Shown here: positions 36,274 through 46,690 of the stretch, piece by piece
Layout of the letters: every line of letters begins with the position of its first letter
Numbering within the stretch: position 1 is the stretch's first letter
Assembly (NCBI GenBank): GCA_025201765.1
Contig: MU623484.1
Location: forward strand, 1-64,000
Length of the DNA stretch: 64,000 bases
Source of the DNA: Daldinia sp. FL1419
Lineage: Eukaryota; Ascomycota; Sordariomycetes; Xylariales; Hypoxylaceae
Direction of reading: 5' to 3'
Notes under the pieces: model-generated
Seen by the model: only the letters and a program-made list of their open reading frames with translations
Database searches by the model: none
What the model was told of the DNA's origin: nothing
Translations under genes and position numbers: made by a program

Positions 36274-36737
36274 TAGGTACATTAGGTACCTAACTATATG
36301 CTAGTCAGTACTTACGTAAGGTAGATTCATGTGTATCATGTACCTTGAAGGTAGACTACCTACATGGCCCAAGCTTCACAGAGCCCCGTCTACCCGCCCG
36401 TAACTTGACGCGGTTCACGCCGTCGCTTCTATTCCTCGTGGTCAGGTCTGCATGCGGTAATCGCGTCACTATTCCGCACTTCACCTTACCACACCACTAA
36501 AAAAAATAAAAATTTTCCAATTACACCTGACCTCATCCTTTCATATCATTCAATTTTCATCGGCGTAGGCATCAACACCTATATTAAGAATCGCGTTATC
36601 ATCTATACTTAGCCTATTCATTTATAATTGGTGGCGCGCTATCATAGCAGCTCTCCCATTCGCGATATTTCCCATTTCAACGAGCCCCATCATAACAATT
36701 GGAATCTAGTAGCAACTTTATACAATTCCCAATCGCG
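36274..36737. other. Promoter region of the histone chaperone gene
   Basis: This 464-bp stretch runs between the MITE and the NASP-like start codon. It contains TAGGTACC words near 36285 and 36340-36365, then a pyrimidine-rich leader from about 36480. Confidence 0.5.
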
Positions 36738-38368
36738 ATGGCAGAGCCAACTCCAACTGATACTCCGACGTTATCAGCAATCCCGTCCGCTGTTGCATCG
36801 GCCGTTCCATCAACCGTTCCATCAGCCGCAGGTACTCCCCAGTCTCTGCCTCCCATGGATCCCGATGAGCGCGCCAAGTCCTTACATGTGTCGCTGGCCG
36901 ACCTCACAGCCAAGGCGAATGCGCTATATGCGCAGAAGAAATATGAGGAGGCAGCCGAAGTCTTCTCCCAAGCTACCGAGATGCAGGCTGAGATTAATGG
37001 CGAGATGGCTCCCGAGAATGCGGATATTCTATTCCTTTATGGGCGCAGTCTCTTTAAGGTTGGCCAGAGTAAGAGTGATGTTCTAGGTGGGAAGTCTACT
37101 AGCGAAAAAAAGTCGAACGGTGCCGCGGATAAAAAGCCAAAAGGAAAGAAGACCCAAACCGAATCATCGACTGCTACCAAAGCTAAAGACGAAGGGGCCG
37201 AGGCAGAAAAGGTTATTGAGGAGGGAATTGCCATTGCTGCTAAGAATGAAGCCAATAGTGAAAAGGTACCGGACGCGAAGAAACCGCTCTTCCAATTTAC
37301 AGGCGACGAGGATTTCGAAGACTCCGATGAGGAAGAGGAAGCAGAAGGCGAGGAGGATGAGGAAGAAGATGATGATCTGGCTGTTGCATTTGAGGTTCTT
37401 GATTTAGCACGCTTGCTTTTTGAGAAGTCTTTGGAACGAGAAGATCAGGACTCTTCAGAGGGCAAGGGAAAAGAGAAGGCCGAAGAAGATAGTCCTGCTA
37501 TCAAGCACATTAAGGAACGACTTGCGGATACGCATGACCTTCTAGCAGAGATTTCTCTCGAAAATGAGAAGTATGACAAAACACGTACTTATTGTCCCCA
37601 TTCTCCTATAAGCACTAACAGCGGTATAGGTACCCACTAGCAATTAATGATTGTCGTGCTTCCCTAAAGTATAAGGAGGGACTATACTCTCAGGAGTCGG
37701 AGGTGATAGCCGAGGCACACTTCAAACTTTCGTTAGCTCTCGAATTCGCATCCGTCACTACAAGCGCCGAAGATGAAACCGGCGCGGGACCAAAGCCTGT
37801 TGACGAAGGGCTACGAAAAGAGGCAGCTGAGGAATTAGAGAAGGCTATCGTGAGCACGAAGCTCAAGCTCGACGCCAAGGAGGTTGATCTCGCAATGCTC
37901 CACGCGCCCGAGGATAATGAAGCTACACGAGGGCAGATCGCTGATGTCAAGGAGTTGATCGCGGATATGGAGCAACGGGTAAGTCATTCGCTTCCCCGTA
38001 CACTCCTTATTATCGCGACGTAAAGAGGCTAGGGCAAGTAAGACTAACTACTATCAATCAAGCTTATCGAACTGCGAAAACCCCCCATGGATGTCAACTC
38101 GGTTCTTGCAGCTGACGATACTATGCTCGGCGTACTTGGTTCAGCGCTCGGAGAGTCGGCCGCGGATAAGGGAGCAAGACTTGAGGAGGCGAAAAAGGGC
38201 GCGAAAGACGTATCCGGATTAGTGCGCAAGAAGGCCAAAGACGACTCGAAGCCCGAAACGCAACAACCGGCCAAAGAGACGAATGGGAAACGCAAAGCCG
38301 AAGATATCGCGCCAGACGAAGAAGAAACGAAGAAAGCTAAGGTGGAAGAACCCGAGCAGTCCTCATGA
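36738..38368 (+). CDS. NASP/Sim3/Hif1-type histone chaperone (SHNi-TPR)
   Basis: Nuclear chaperone for histone H3-H4, with interrupted tetratricopeptide repeats. Exons 36738-37584, 37641-37978 and 38063-38368 give 496 residues. Seen: a first TPR (ADLTAKANALYAQKKYEEAA), the second (ENADILFLYGRSLFKVGQ), a charged insertion with an acidic block at about 188-212 (DSDEEEEAEGEEDEEEDDD) that interrupts the repeats as in NASP, then EVLDLARLLFEKSL, and after the first intron the SHNi-TPR signature EAHFKLSLALEFA. The C-terminus is basic with a KRKAED..KKAKVEE nuclear-localisation pattern. The upstream in-frame stretch before 36738 lacks an ATG, so MAEPTPTD is the start. The intron 1 acceptor at 37640 was chosen because the nearer AG leads to a stop. 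Confidence 0.92.
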
Positions 38369-39268
38369 TCAATATAAAGAAAATGGAATGGGGTTAGAAA
38401 TCATATCGCGAGCTTTGGATGAGATTGTGCGCAGTTGCTAAGGGACAATCGAGGAGGTTGTATATTATCGTGTAAACAAGACCTTCAATGAAGGAGCTCC
38501 ATAGGGGAGATATACGTCTATGGTACCAAACACTAATAGTTAAGGTACCCATAGTAGAATAAAGGGGGAGATACGTAGGGGAAATAGCGGCCTTGCTCTA
38601 AGCTACTTTGGCTAGGGAGGCGAATGGCCGTCATATGTTACGTATTTACTTTGCGGTGTAACAATATGATTATTATTATAAGGAATTCTATAGATCCCGA
38701 TGTATAGAGTAGAATATGCCGACGTTAAGATTCTCGCAGTTCATAAGCCTTCCACTGTGACTCCCTACATAGAAAATATTTACATACTACCTTAATTACT
38801 CTTTAACACCTTACCAGTTCCACTCATATTCTCATCAATTTCGCGTCGCCATCAGTCACTAAAAGGAAATGATACGGTGAACTGGGTAGATATATGATGA
38901 TTTTTTTTATTTCTATCAAGCCCCATAGGAAACCCCCCAACTGACTTCAGACACAGTTGTACCAATAGAGGGAATCAACCCGAAATCAAAATAGAAATAA
39001 TCCTCGGATTTAGCAACAGCCACAAACCGAAAACGCCATAACCCCCAATCAGTGCTTGCTGCTTTGCTACGTGCTGGCCGCCCGTCGGAAACCCATGGCG
39101 ATAGCAACGTGTTTGACGTACTCATACAAGATAGGAAAAGCATTATCTTCACGCATCCCATACCTGCCCGCCCTCCGAAATACTGTTAAAAATGGAAGAT
39201 ATAAAGAGAAACAAGTGCCCCATATCGTGCACATCATGCTTACTTCCTAGAAACGAGTTTCCCCTTTT
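38369..39268. other. Convergent intergenic region
   Basis: This 900-bp stretch lies between the histone chaperone and CDC50 3' ends. It is AT-rich, and nothing is recognised apart from short open frames without motifs. Confidence 0.5.
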
Positions 39269-39529
39269 TCATATCGGAGTCCGTCCGCCACTAGTCGAAG
39301 TCTCTCCAGGCATCTCGCCGCCATAAATTCGTTGGTACCGTGTGGTAGAAAGATACGGCGACGGGAGCTCAGATCCCCTTGGTCTACTCTCGTCTTCCGT
39401 AGGGATATCAGGTCTAGACGTTGATATCGACAACTCCCTCGGCCGCTCCTGAGCCGCCACCACAATCGAACCATCTCGACTCTGCGGTCCTGCGCCCCTA
39501 ACAGGCATCGGTTTGCGCAGATACGTCCC
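39269..39529 (-). other. Open frame continuing past the CDC50 stop codon
   Basis: Directly after the CDC50 stop TAG (39530-39532) the same frame stays open for 86 further codons to a stop at 39269-39271. The translation is hydrophilic and Ser/Arg/Pro/Glu-rich (GTYLRKPMPVRGAGPQSRDG at its start), like a disordered cytosolic tail. It could be the former C-terminus lost to a recent nonsense change, a readthrough extension, or chance. No convincing intron of normal size would skip the TAG. Confidence 0.4.
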
Positions 39530-40924
39530 CTACGACAGATCGCGACCAGTCGCCATACCAATCGTTGGGCCAGACGCTTTACCCTTACCCTTCGCGGCAG
39601 CGGACGATGGGGCGTTGTTCCACGATAAGTAGGTGTGGTCACCGAGTTTCCGTGGCTTGATAAGGTTCGTGATGAGGAATACTAGCGCTAAGGCGATACA
39701 GAAGCCACCGACAACAAGCCAAAGGATACCTAAGAAATTGTTCTTGCCTCCCATGACGGACAACGTGGTAATGACGATGCTCTTCCTACCCTGGTATTGG
39801 TCTGTGCGGAAATCTGTTTTGCTAGGTTAGTAAATTCGTGCAAAGCTGTACGTAAATCGCGTAGGTTCAACTTACTATCAATAATATCCATACTGTAAAT
39901 ACCTATTCCCATGGGGCTTGTGTCGTTTCGCATATACAACTTGCTGAAGGTCGGCAAACCTGCCGTACGCATCCATACGATAAAATGCTCGTCTTCGTGT
40001 AGGTTCGGCGGAGGATTCTCAGCCGAGTAATTACCACCGGGATACCGAATCTGCCAATTAGGGGGCGGAACGATGTTGGCATAGTTATCGGTTACTCTTG
40101 GCTTGTACAGCTCTTTATCGGATTCCCAGGCGATTGAAGTGCTCTTCATGTCATAGGTTTGATTGACTGGGCTTCCTTCTCGGCCATCCGAGCCCGGGGG
40201 GTTTAGAAGTACGGGGCTGTTGAACGTGTCATTGAATAACGAGTTGGCAATCAGACCACATGGATAATAGGCTCTCGAATTCGGATGTGTGCCGTTAGTT
40301 GTTGCCAGGGGTTCGCAATTGGAGTCAGAAACATCGACAATAGAAACATCGTCGCCCGCAAGCTGCTTATCGAAGAAGGATTGGACGTAACGACGATGGT
40401 TTTGGTAAAAGTTTTCGAGTCGATAGTATAGAAGAACCGGCGGGGCCATTTCTTCGGGTATTTGGAAAGTAAGAGTGCACTTAGTGAGATTCTGAACAAG
40501 ATGGGTGCCGAAAGTCTGATTAATCAAGGAATGTTGCCACATGGCATTGATAGTGTTATTGTCCTTAAACGACGGGAAGACCAAACTCTCGTCCATTAGC
40601 TTAGGCTCGCCGGTGGGAGAGTCCCGGAAACAGGTGGTATAATCGATACGAAGTTCCTTAACCTTGAGAACAAGTTGTCAGCATTAATTTAACCGATCGC
40701 ATAAGAGAAGCATCGCATACCGTAGAGCTAGCATAGATCAAAAGCCCACCGATGGGCGCGCATATAATTCCTATGACGAAAAATAGGGGGATAACCGTCT
40801 TTGGTGTGAGGATTGGTTGCCATGCTTTCAACCGCTGCTGGCGAAACGCGGTATTCGCGGGTCTTCTGCTCTTCTTCTTCTCCTTGGTGCTGTCGATACT
40901 TTCGGGGGGCGAGGAATCGTCCAT
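39530..40924 (-). CDS. CDC50/LEM3-family subunit of P4-ATPase lipid flippases
   Basis: Obligate partner of P4-ATPases, needed for their exit from the ER and for phospholipid flipping that keeps membrane asymmetry. Exons complement(40721-40924, 39876-40662, 39530-39813) give 424 residues. Seen: a basic Ser/Pro cytosolic N-terminus, RRPANTAFRQQRLKAWQPIL just before TM1 (VIPLFFVIGIICAPIGGLLI), a large luminal domain with many N-glycosylation sites (NQTFG, NLTKC, NGTHP, NDTFN, NYSAE) and paired cysteines, the family motifs YYRLENFYQNHRRYVQS and YPCGLIANSLFNDTF, then TM2 (FLGILWLVVGGFCIALALVF) and a short LGDHTYLSWNN tail. The TAG stop is followed in frame by 86 open codons. It converges on the NASP-like gene. 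Confidence 0.94.
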
Positions 40925-41894
40925 TTTGGATTATAGAAATCCCTTAATTATATGGGTTATCGAAAGGCAAGAAACGAAGGAAAGCGACGGACAGGTCGCG
41001 ATAAAGCTGTGATCGGGTCCCCTAGTCTTATGTCGCTTATTTTACGAGGGATTCGAAAGGGACTCGGAGCCCGGGGCAGCCGGGAAGTTGGTCGCTCTGT
41101 ATCGAAAATGAAGGCTCAATCAGACATGAAAGCGCTAGATTTCTATCTCGTACAGTCTGGTGCGGCGATAGAAATTATAATTGCCGTTGACGGAATAATT
41201 TCCTACGAGTATGTTCGGAATAGAAAAGATGATGTCGCAGATGAAATTCAGCAGGTACCTGCGAATGAATCTGATTTGTCTGTACCGATTGAATTGCGTG
41301 GCTTAGCCAATACCATATACGAACTCCACCCCTTAACACAGCCACCCTGCACGATTACGAAATGCCTAACCTAGGTACTGAGTACCTGTTATGAACCCAC
41401 TCTGATGTAGGTGCGTACCTAGGTACATCCACGTGATTACCCCTAAGAGTTCTACTACGGCTTGTCGAATAAATTATTTTCCAGGTATAACATTTAAAAA
41501 GCCCAGACGCTTTTATAAAGATTAGTTACTTTTATCAATCTGCTCTCTTTCGCTTCAGGGTACCCTATTTGGAACAAAGGATACATTTAGGTAATTCGTA
41601 CAGCTCTACAGACTACCGAACAATGGAGTTATTCCCATGGTTCCCTGTACTTTCCACAATAGTGACTTGGATCTTATACTTCAATTACGTATTGTTAAAA
41701 GCGCTGTTCTATGTATCAATATAGATAAATCGATATGGTTGTTTATGAGAACATCTAAATAGAAGTCGGAGGTAGATAGGTAAGTAGGTACTTACCTAAA
41801 TAGGTGCGCTGTCCCATGAAGAACTATGTATTAGCACGTAATATATGCTCAGTCGTCTAGTTCCAAGATCCGGTGAGTATATAGGAGATTATTC
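40925..41894. other. Intergenic region upstream of CDC50
   Basis: This 970-bp stretch has no recognisable gene. The open frame 40952-41374 overlaps the CDC50 promoter and lacks family features. TAGGTACC words occur at 41370-41425 and 41780-41800. Confidence 0.5.
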
Positions 41895-41975
41895 TGAAAG
41901 GAAGCGAAAGGAGCTATTATAGCGAGCTCGAGTAGATCGCCTTATATAGGCCCTCCCCACAATGTGACAACTATT
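41895..41975 (+). repeat. LTR-like fragment, copy 2
   Basis: GAAAGGAAGCGAAAGGAG, then CGAGTAGATCGCCTTATATA and CCCTCCCCACAATGTGACAA, matches the fragment at 27303-27426 in order and orientation. It resembles the core promoter of a gypsy-type LTR. Flanking LTR ends were not found. It sits just upstream of the reductase-domain relic. Confidence 0.5.
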
Positions 41976-42144
41976 CAGCTCCGTTAAGCTGTTACGGGAG
42001 GCCAAAGCAGGAATCTATTATATCTTACAGTTGATAATATTCCATGTCGACAAGTATCCACGAAAATAGATCAGAAGCTTATTATCGCTTCCGCAATCGC
42101 TTATCAACTTCCCCTTTACCTATTTTGAAATAAGATGGTGTTGG

Positions 42145-42855
42145 ATGGAGTTTTTGTGTCAACTTGATATGTCGACGACGGGTCCAAAAGCGAAGCAGTC
42201 AGTGAAGCGGGCCAATGTCCTGTCGACAAAAGCGCTCTGCCGTCTTGTGATCCCTAGGAGAATCCCCACGCATTTTCTATATAGCTATGCCCCTTCGCCT
42301 ACATGCAACAGTGGATATAAAGACAGCAAGTGGGTAGGCGAGAGTCTGTTGGAGAAATTTCACGCAATTTTCGGCCCCCCAATACGGATACGTAGCCAAT
42401 ATGGATAGGTACATAGACCTACAAGCATCGTTGGAGATGAAACCCCTGAGCTCGACATGGTAGCATCGATTCTTAAATATTCGCGGCTGCTCGGAGCGGT
42501 TCCACTGCTCGATAGCACAAGTATAGAAGGAAATTTCGATTTAGTAGCCGTAGAGGATATCTCAAGGGACTTGGCTCGGATAGCCCTAAGCTCAGTGGGC
42601 TCGGATCAACAAACAGCTCCTCATTTTGTGCACCACTGCGACAGCGACAAGGTTCAACCAGAGAAGCTTACACATTTTCTAGCATTAACAGATGGTAAAA
42701 CCACCGGGAAATAGAACTAAGGGAATGGCTATACGCAGCAACGAGTAGTAATGGCCTATCGGGATTGATCTACGACTATATGATAGAAACACTAGGTGAT
42801 GGACAAAGGGTGGTAATGCCAAATCTCTCAAGAGGCAACACTGTGACGGTATAGT
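42145..42855 (+). pseudogene. Relic of a PKS/NRPS terminal reductase domain
   Basis: Translation resembles the C-terminal thioester-reductase (NAD-binding, male-sterility type) domain of fungal polyketide synthases and PKS-NRPS hybrids: a GYKDSKWVGESLLEKF segment with the Tyr-x-x-x-Lys pair, HRPTSIVGDETPELD, ILKYSRLLGAVPLLD, FDLVAVEDISRDLARIAL, then after a frameshift near 42705 ELREWLYAATSSNGLSG and VVMPNLSRGNT. An in-frame TAG at 42406-42408 lies inside about 21 extra bases just before HRPTS. No upstream ketosynthase, acyltransferase or adenylation domain is present. I infer a leftover of a secondary-metabolite megasynthase that was lost or moved. Confidence 0.8.
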
Positions 42856-43077
42856 TACGCTATTAGCAACACACAAAGCTTCAGCGGATGCCTACGTCTT
42901 AGAAGTGGTGATCAGTCAAGACCCCAGGGCGAGTTTTCCGCTCTGCAAAGAATAAACCAAGATCGAGAAGATAAATGAATAGAGCAGCCATACTAGAGGA
43001 CTGTATCCCTCGGCTTCAAACCGTTAAATACCTACGAAGTAGTAAAAAAAGGGCCAGGTTCGATACACCTTAAATAT

Positions 43078-45540
43078 CTAAGATATGGTTTTATCATCCC
43101 TCGCCGCCACCGCTGCTCTCAAGCGAGCCGTAACCTTCTGGTATACTATCCTCGGTACCGACATGCAGTCATGGCCCGGCACAGGCCAGCTAGGCTGCGG
43201 TAGATTGATATCAGCATCGCTATCAAGCAACAGCTCGACCATTTCTTGATATCCCAGTTCCATAGCCAATTCGATAGGCCAACCGCACGAGAACCAAATC
43301 GGATCCTTCATCATATCGTACTCATACAGATCCCAAATAAGACTATGGTAGCCAGCATTAGCATTCGCTCCATGCGAGAGCAGTAACCGAACCAGTCCCA
43401 CGTTGCCCTTCTTAATCGCCCGGACTAGCGGGGGCGTGAACTCGTGCGGTTCCGCTAGATCGTAGAAATAGCAGCCCTCATCTAAGGGGTCCTGAGGAAG
43501 AGGTCGATCTGCTTCTTCGAACTCGCACCGTGCGCCGTTCGCCAGCAAGAGTTCGACCATTGGAACGTCCTGGCGATCTACGGTGAGGCCCAGCGCTCTT
43601 GTTAAGGCCACTCGATTAGTTACTTGAGCCAGAACTCGGGCAATTTCTTTATTCCCCGTCTCTACTGCCTTAATTAATGCAGGTCCTCCCTCGTGTTGTC
43701 CGCGTACGGAAACATCTGGGTAATTCGCGTCAGCGCCCTTGTCGAGCAGGAGTGTTACTAGACTGTGATTTCCGGCTTCTACGACCCATTCCAATGGGCT
43801 TAATTGCTTAGAACCAATCATAATATTCAAGTCCATGCCATATTCTAGGAGTTGAGAAATGACCCGGTCATGTCCGCCCTGTAGTGCTGCTTCAAGTACC
43901 TCTTCCTTCTGTCTTTGGCTTGGAACAGTGGAATCGACGCTCCTATCGTCTACTTCATCTTTATATTCTAGGAGCTTCGCATCTTTAGAAGGGACAGGCT
44001 TTCCGGTTCCCGTAAAACGATTGCGAAAACTAAACGTAGAGTTGACTTTTTCCCATGTTAGTTCCCAACCATCATCCTCTCGGATAACTTCCTGATAGGC
44101 TTTTTGGATTGGAGTAATCTGAGGTATGGTCTCAGTAGCTTTGAGTGGAGGAATCCACCCAGGCAAAGAATCATTCTTGCTTTCCGGAGGATCATTCACT
44201 CCGTATTGCCGAAAGGAGCTGGAGGTGAGTTTGGGGCGGAAAGCAGGTTCGTACTCTCGCAAAAAGAGCTTGTTCCAATCGATACCAGCAAAAAATGGAT
44301 GCGATTTGACCTCCGAGGCTCCATTAGCCCCAAGGCGCTGCGCGGGGTCGCGATCAAGAAGCTTGATAATCACATCCTTCGCAGGAGTAGAAAAGGAGTC
44401 GGGAAATTGAATAGGCTGAGAGAGGATCCTTTGGCGTATCTCACCATGGCTCTCATCGTAGAATGGAGGCAATCCTGTCATCAGTTCGTAGAGGATGACC
44501 CCTAACGTCCACCAGTCTGCTACCCGGGATTTTTCTTGGCCGAGGAGCAGTTCCGGTGCTGGATACTCGGGTGTCGCATGGCTCCCATTCTTAAGATCAA
44601 CGTCAAAAAGTCCAAAGCCGCACAGAACAATGTGCCCAGACTGGTCAAGAAGAACGTTTTTAGGCTTAAGCCAAGCGAACGTCTTGCGAGTATCGTGTAA
44701 ATACTCTAATGCGCAGGTAATTTCAGACGCGTAGAGTCGGGACCTATCAATATCGAAACAACGATCATTCTGAAGGTGGCGTAAAAGGGGTCCTCCGCCA
44801 ATATACGGGGAAAGAAGGGTCAACCCATCCAATGATTCGAAAGCAAACGAGAGAGGCGCGATGAAGGGATGGCTAACCTGATAATTCCAGACTGTTTCTA
44901 ATTCATGATGAGGAGTAAGTTGGGCTGTTCTAATCTTTGATTCGGCGTATATCCGCTGAGTATTTTTCTTGATAACAGCAGATGTCCATACACCAGAAAC
45001 GGAGTTTCCACGCTCGAAATCACTCTCTTCTAGAGGCTTACTGTCACCATTTGTGTACTCAAAACCAATGAGTATCCTTCCGGCGCCATCTTGCAATTCC
45101 AGCCATTGTGCTTCAGACTTTCCGAATTTATAAAAGGGATTCACCCGCACCGTGCCCAGACGGATATCCCGGGCCCTAGAGGAGTCACTAGGATCCCGAA
45201 TATAAAGAAATACAGTCAACTCGGAAAATCTAGTGACATCAAATTCGCATTCAGAAAACTGTGCCTCCCATACAGGATTTTCTGTTGTGCCCCAGTAACA
45301 ATCAAGAATCGCCTGTGATTTTTCATAGTCTAAAAGCGCGTACGGATAGTTGCATCTTCTGCACATAGGATGGCCGTGTATCGTACGATGATCATGTTTT
45401 TCGCCGTTAGGACGATCCTTATAACCCTCAGCGACCGAGAGGTCAACACACTCATAAACGGTTACCGTCAAAACACCACCAGGAGTCGCTGAAGAGGTGG
45501 ATGGAATGTTGATTCCAATAGGATTAATATTCATCTCCAA
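43078..45540 (-). CDS. C2 - YPK1-like pseudokinase - ankyrin protein
   Basis: Single open frame of 820 residues without introns. An N-terminal C2-like region (about 20-165: YALLDYEKSQ, GTTENPVWEAQ, GTVRVNPFYKF, WLELQDGAGRI) is followed by a kinase-like domain (about 175-430) with the closest resemblance to the YPK1/SGK group of AGC kinases (ALEYLHDTRKT, PEYPAPELLLG, VADWWTLGVILYELMTGLPP, RLGANGASEVKSHPFF). All catalytic residues are lost: the glycine loop is gone, the beta-3 lysine is Ser201, the catalytic-loop aspartate is Trp290 (FAWLKPKN) and the DFG aspartate is Gly308 (GFG). Ankyrin repeats follow from about 550 (LLDKGADANYP, LLLSHGANANA, LLLDSDADINLP). The long intact frame argues for selection. 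It probably serves as a scaffold or regulator, perhaps in TORC2/YPK signalling (inference). Confidence 0.9.
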   Translation of the reverse strand: MEMNINPIGINIPSTSSATPGGVLTVTVYECVDLSVAEGYKDRPNGEKHDHRTIHGHPMCRRCNYPYALLDYEKSQAILDCYWGTTENPVWEAQFSECEFDVTRFSELTVFLYIRDPSDSSRARDIRLGTVRVNPFYKFGKSEAQWLELQDGAGRILIGFEYTNGDSKPLEESDFERGNSVSGVWTSAVIKKNTQRIYAESKIRTAQLTPHHELETVWNYQVSHPFIAPLSFAFESLDGLTLLSPYIGGGPLLRHLQNDRCFDIDRSRLYASEITCALEYLHDTRKTFAWLKPKNVLLDQSGHIVLCGFGLFDVDLKNGSHATPEYPAPELLLGQEKSRVADWWTLGVILYELMTGLPPFYDESHGEIRQRILSQPIQFPDSFSTPAKDVIIKLLDRDPAQRLGANGASEVKSHPFFAGIDWNKLFLREYEPAFRPKLTSSSFRQYGVNDPPESKNDSLPGWIPPLKATETIPQITPIQKAYQEVIREDDGWELTWEKVNSTFSFRNRFTGTGKPVPSKDAKLLEYKDEVDDRSVDSTVPSQRQKEEVLEAALQGGHDRVISQLLEYGMDLNIMIGSKQLSPLEWVVEAGNHSLVTLLLDKGADANYPDVSVRGQHEGGPALIKAVETGNKEIARVLAQVTNRVALTRALGLTVDRQDVPMVELLLANGARCEFEEADRPLPQDPLDEGCYFYDLAEPHEFTPPLVRAIKKGNVGLVRLLLSHGANANAGYHSLIWDLYEYDMMKDPIWFSCGWPIELAMELGYQEMVELLLDSDADINLPQPSWPVPGHDCMSVPRIVYQKVTARLRAAVAARDDKTIS

Positions 45541-46463
45541 GGGTTCTGTAAAGGGCTATTAGCTCCACCTAAGAAAGTAGTCATCGAGGGATCAACATAA
45601 AGAGGGTGTCTACTCTTTGATGGTTTCCAACGCATTTTGGCATTGACATTCAACCGTGTTGCAAAGAAAGCGAAATGAAGGTGGCTGGGTTCTGCGGCAT
45701 ATTCGGCGATATTTTACGAAAACCTACCCTGGTCATTTTGCGGGGGTTCGGTATAATTAATATAATGAAAACAGGTACCTACCTATTTAAACTCAATATG
45801 TGATTCCTATTATATTTCATGGCATTCTATAAATTAATAAATTCGGGGCCATACTTTGAACAAATACCCAATCCGTATCGTGGAAACCTTCTAATTAAGC
45901 CTACCACCGGAACAACAGTATATGATAATATTATATCTAAGATGGGGGTTTTTTTGGAAACAATGAAAAAGGGTGGAAGAGTTGTCGTGGGTTTAGGTGC
46001 ATAGACTCTATAGTTAGGTACTCATGTAGGTACCCGTCGCATCTAGGGCTAACACATACGCCTCTTACAAAACTAGATACATTTGCCTATGGAGGCCTCG
46101 ACAGGCTTCGATTATATAGGTAGGTACCCGAATGAATCCTTAATGCATTAACGTAATATTTCGCGGGTTATTTTTACATGTAACTGTCTATAAGAGTATA
46201 TTAAACCCGTGAGTATAGTATCACATTCAATGAATTTCCTTAATATACATTTATATGGTCAACTGATCTACCATTATTCTTTCATATTGAATGTACTTGG
46301 ATTTATCACATACACCATTGTAAATTGAGAGTCTAACCTACTTACCTAATTTATAGCTGAATTATATTCGTGAGAGTTCGAAGGGGAGACCATAGTTTCG
46401 ACTGCTGTGACTTGATGTAGCCACATAGATTAATATACCAATAAAAAGGAAGTCTTATATTGC
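45541..46463. other. Intergenic region upstream of the pseudokinase
   Basis: This 0.9-kb stretch has no gene recognised. It is very AT-rich from 46140 to 46320. TAGGTACC words lie near 45775, 46015 and 46120. Confidence 0.5.
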
Positions 46464-46468
46464 GTTCA

Positions 46469-46685
46469 TGATGGTTGTATGCTACCAGGCATCGTAGACC
46501 CCTGTAGCAAGCAAAGGAGGTATTACATAATTAGCACATTGTATATATAAGGGCTCTAAGCCCGTCAAGCTCAAGAGTAGATAGCTCTCCTCCTTAGGAC
46601 TTATGAATATACAAGTCTCATTGCATTGTTTTACCTGTTACTTGCTTTCGCTGTTATTTCTCTTATACGTACGTTTAGCCCAACA
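46469..46685. mobile_element. Solo LTR, 217 bp, with 5-bp target duplication
   Basis: The element starts TGATGGTTGTATGC and ends AGCCCAACA, so it has the TG...CA ends of a long terminal repeat. It is flanked on both sides by the same five bases GTTCA (46464-46468 and 46686-46690). A TATATATAAGGG promoter-like box lies at about 46542-46553. There is no second LTR, primer-binding site or internal coding sequence nearby, so this is a solo LTR left by recombination. Superfamily (Ty1/copia or Ty3/gypsy) cannot be told from the LTR alone. Confidence 0.85.
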
Positions 46686-46690
46686 GTTCA

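Noticed and set aside
39247..39642. 131-codon open frame overlapping the CDC50 3' end in another frame
   Set aside because: Arg-rich composition and no motif; it is a frame shadow of the CDC50 C-terminus and its downstream tail.
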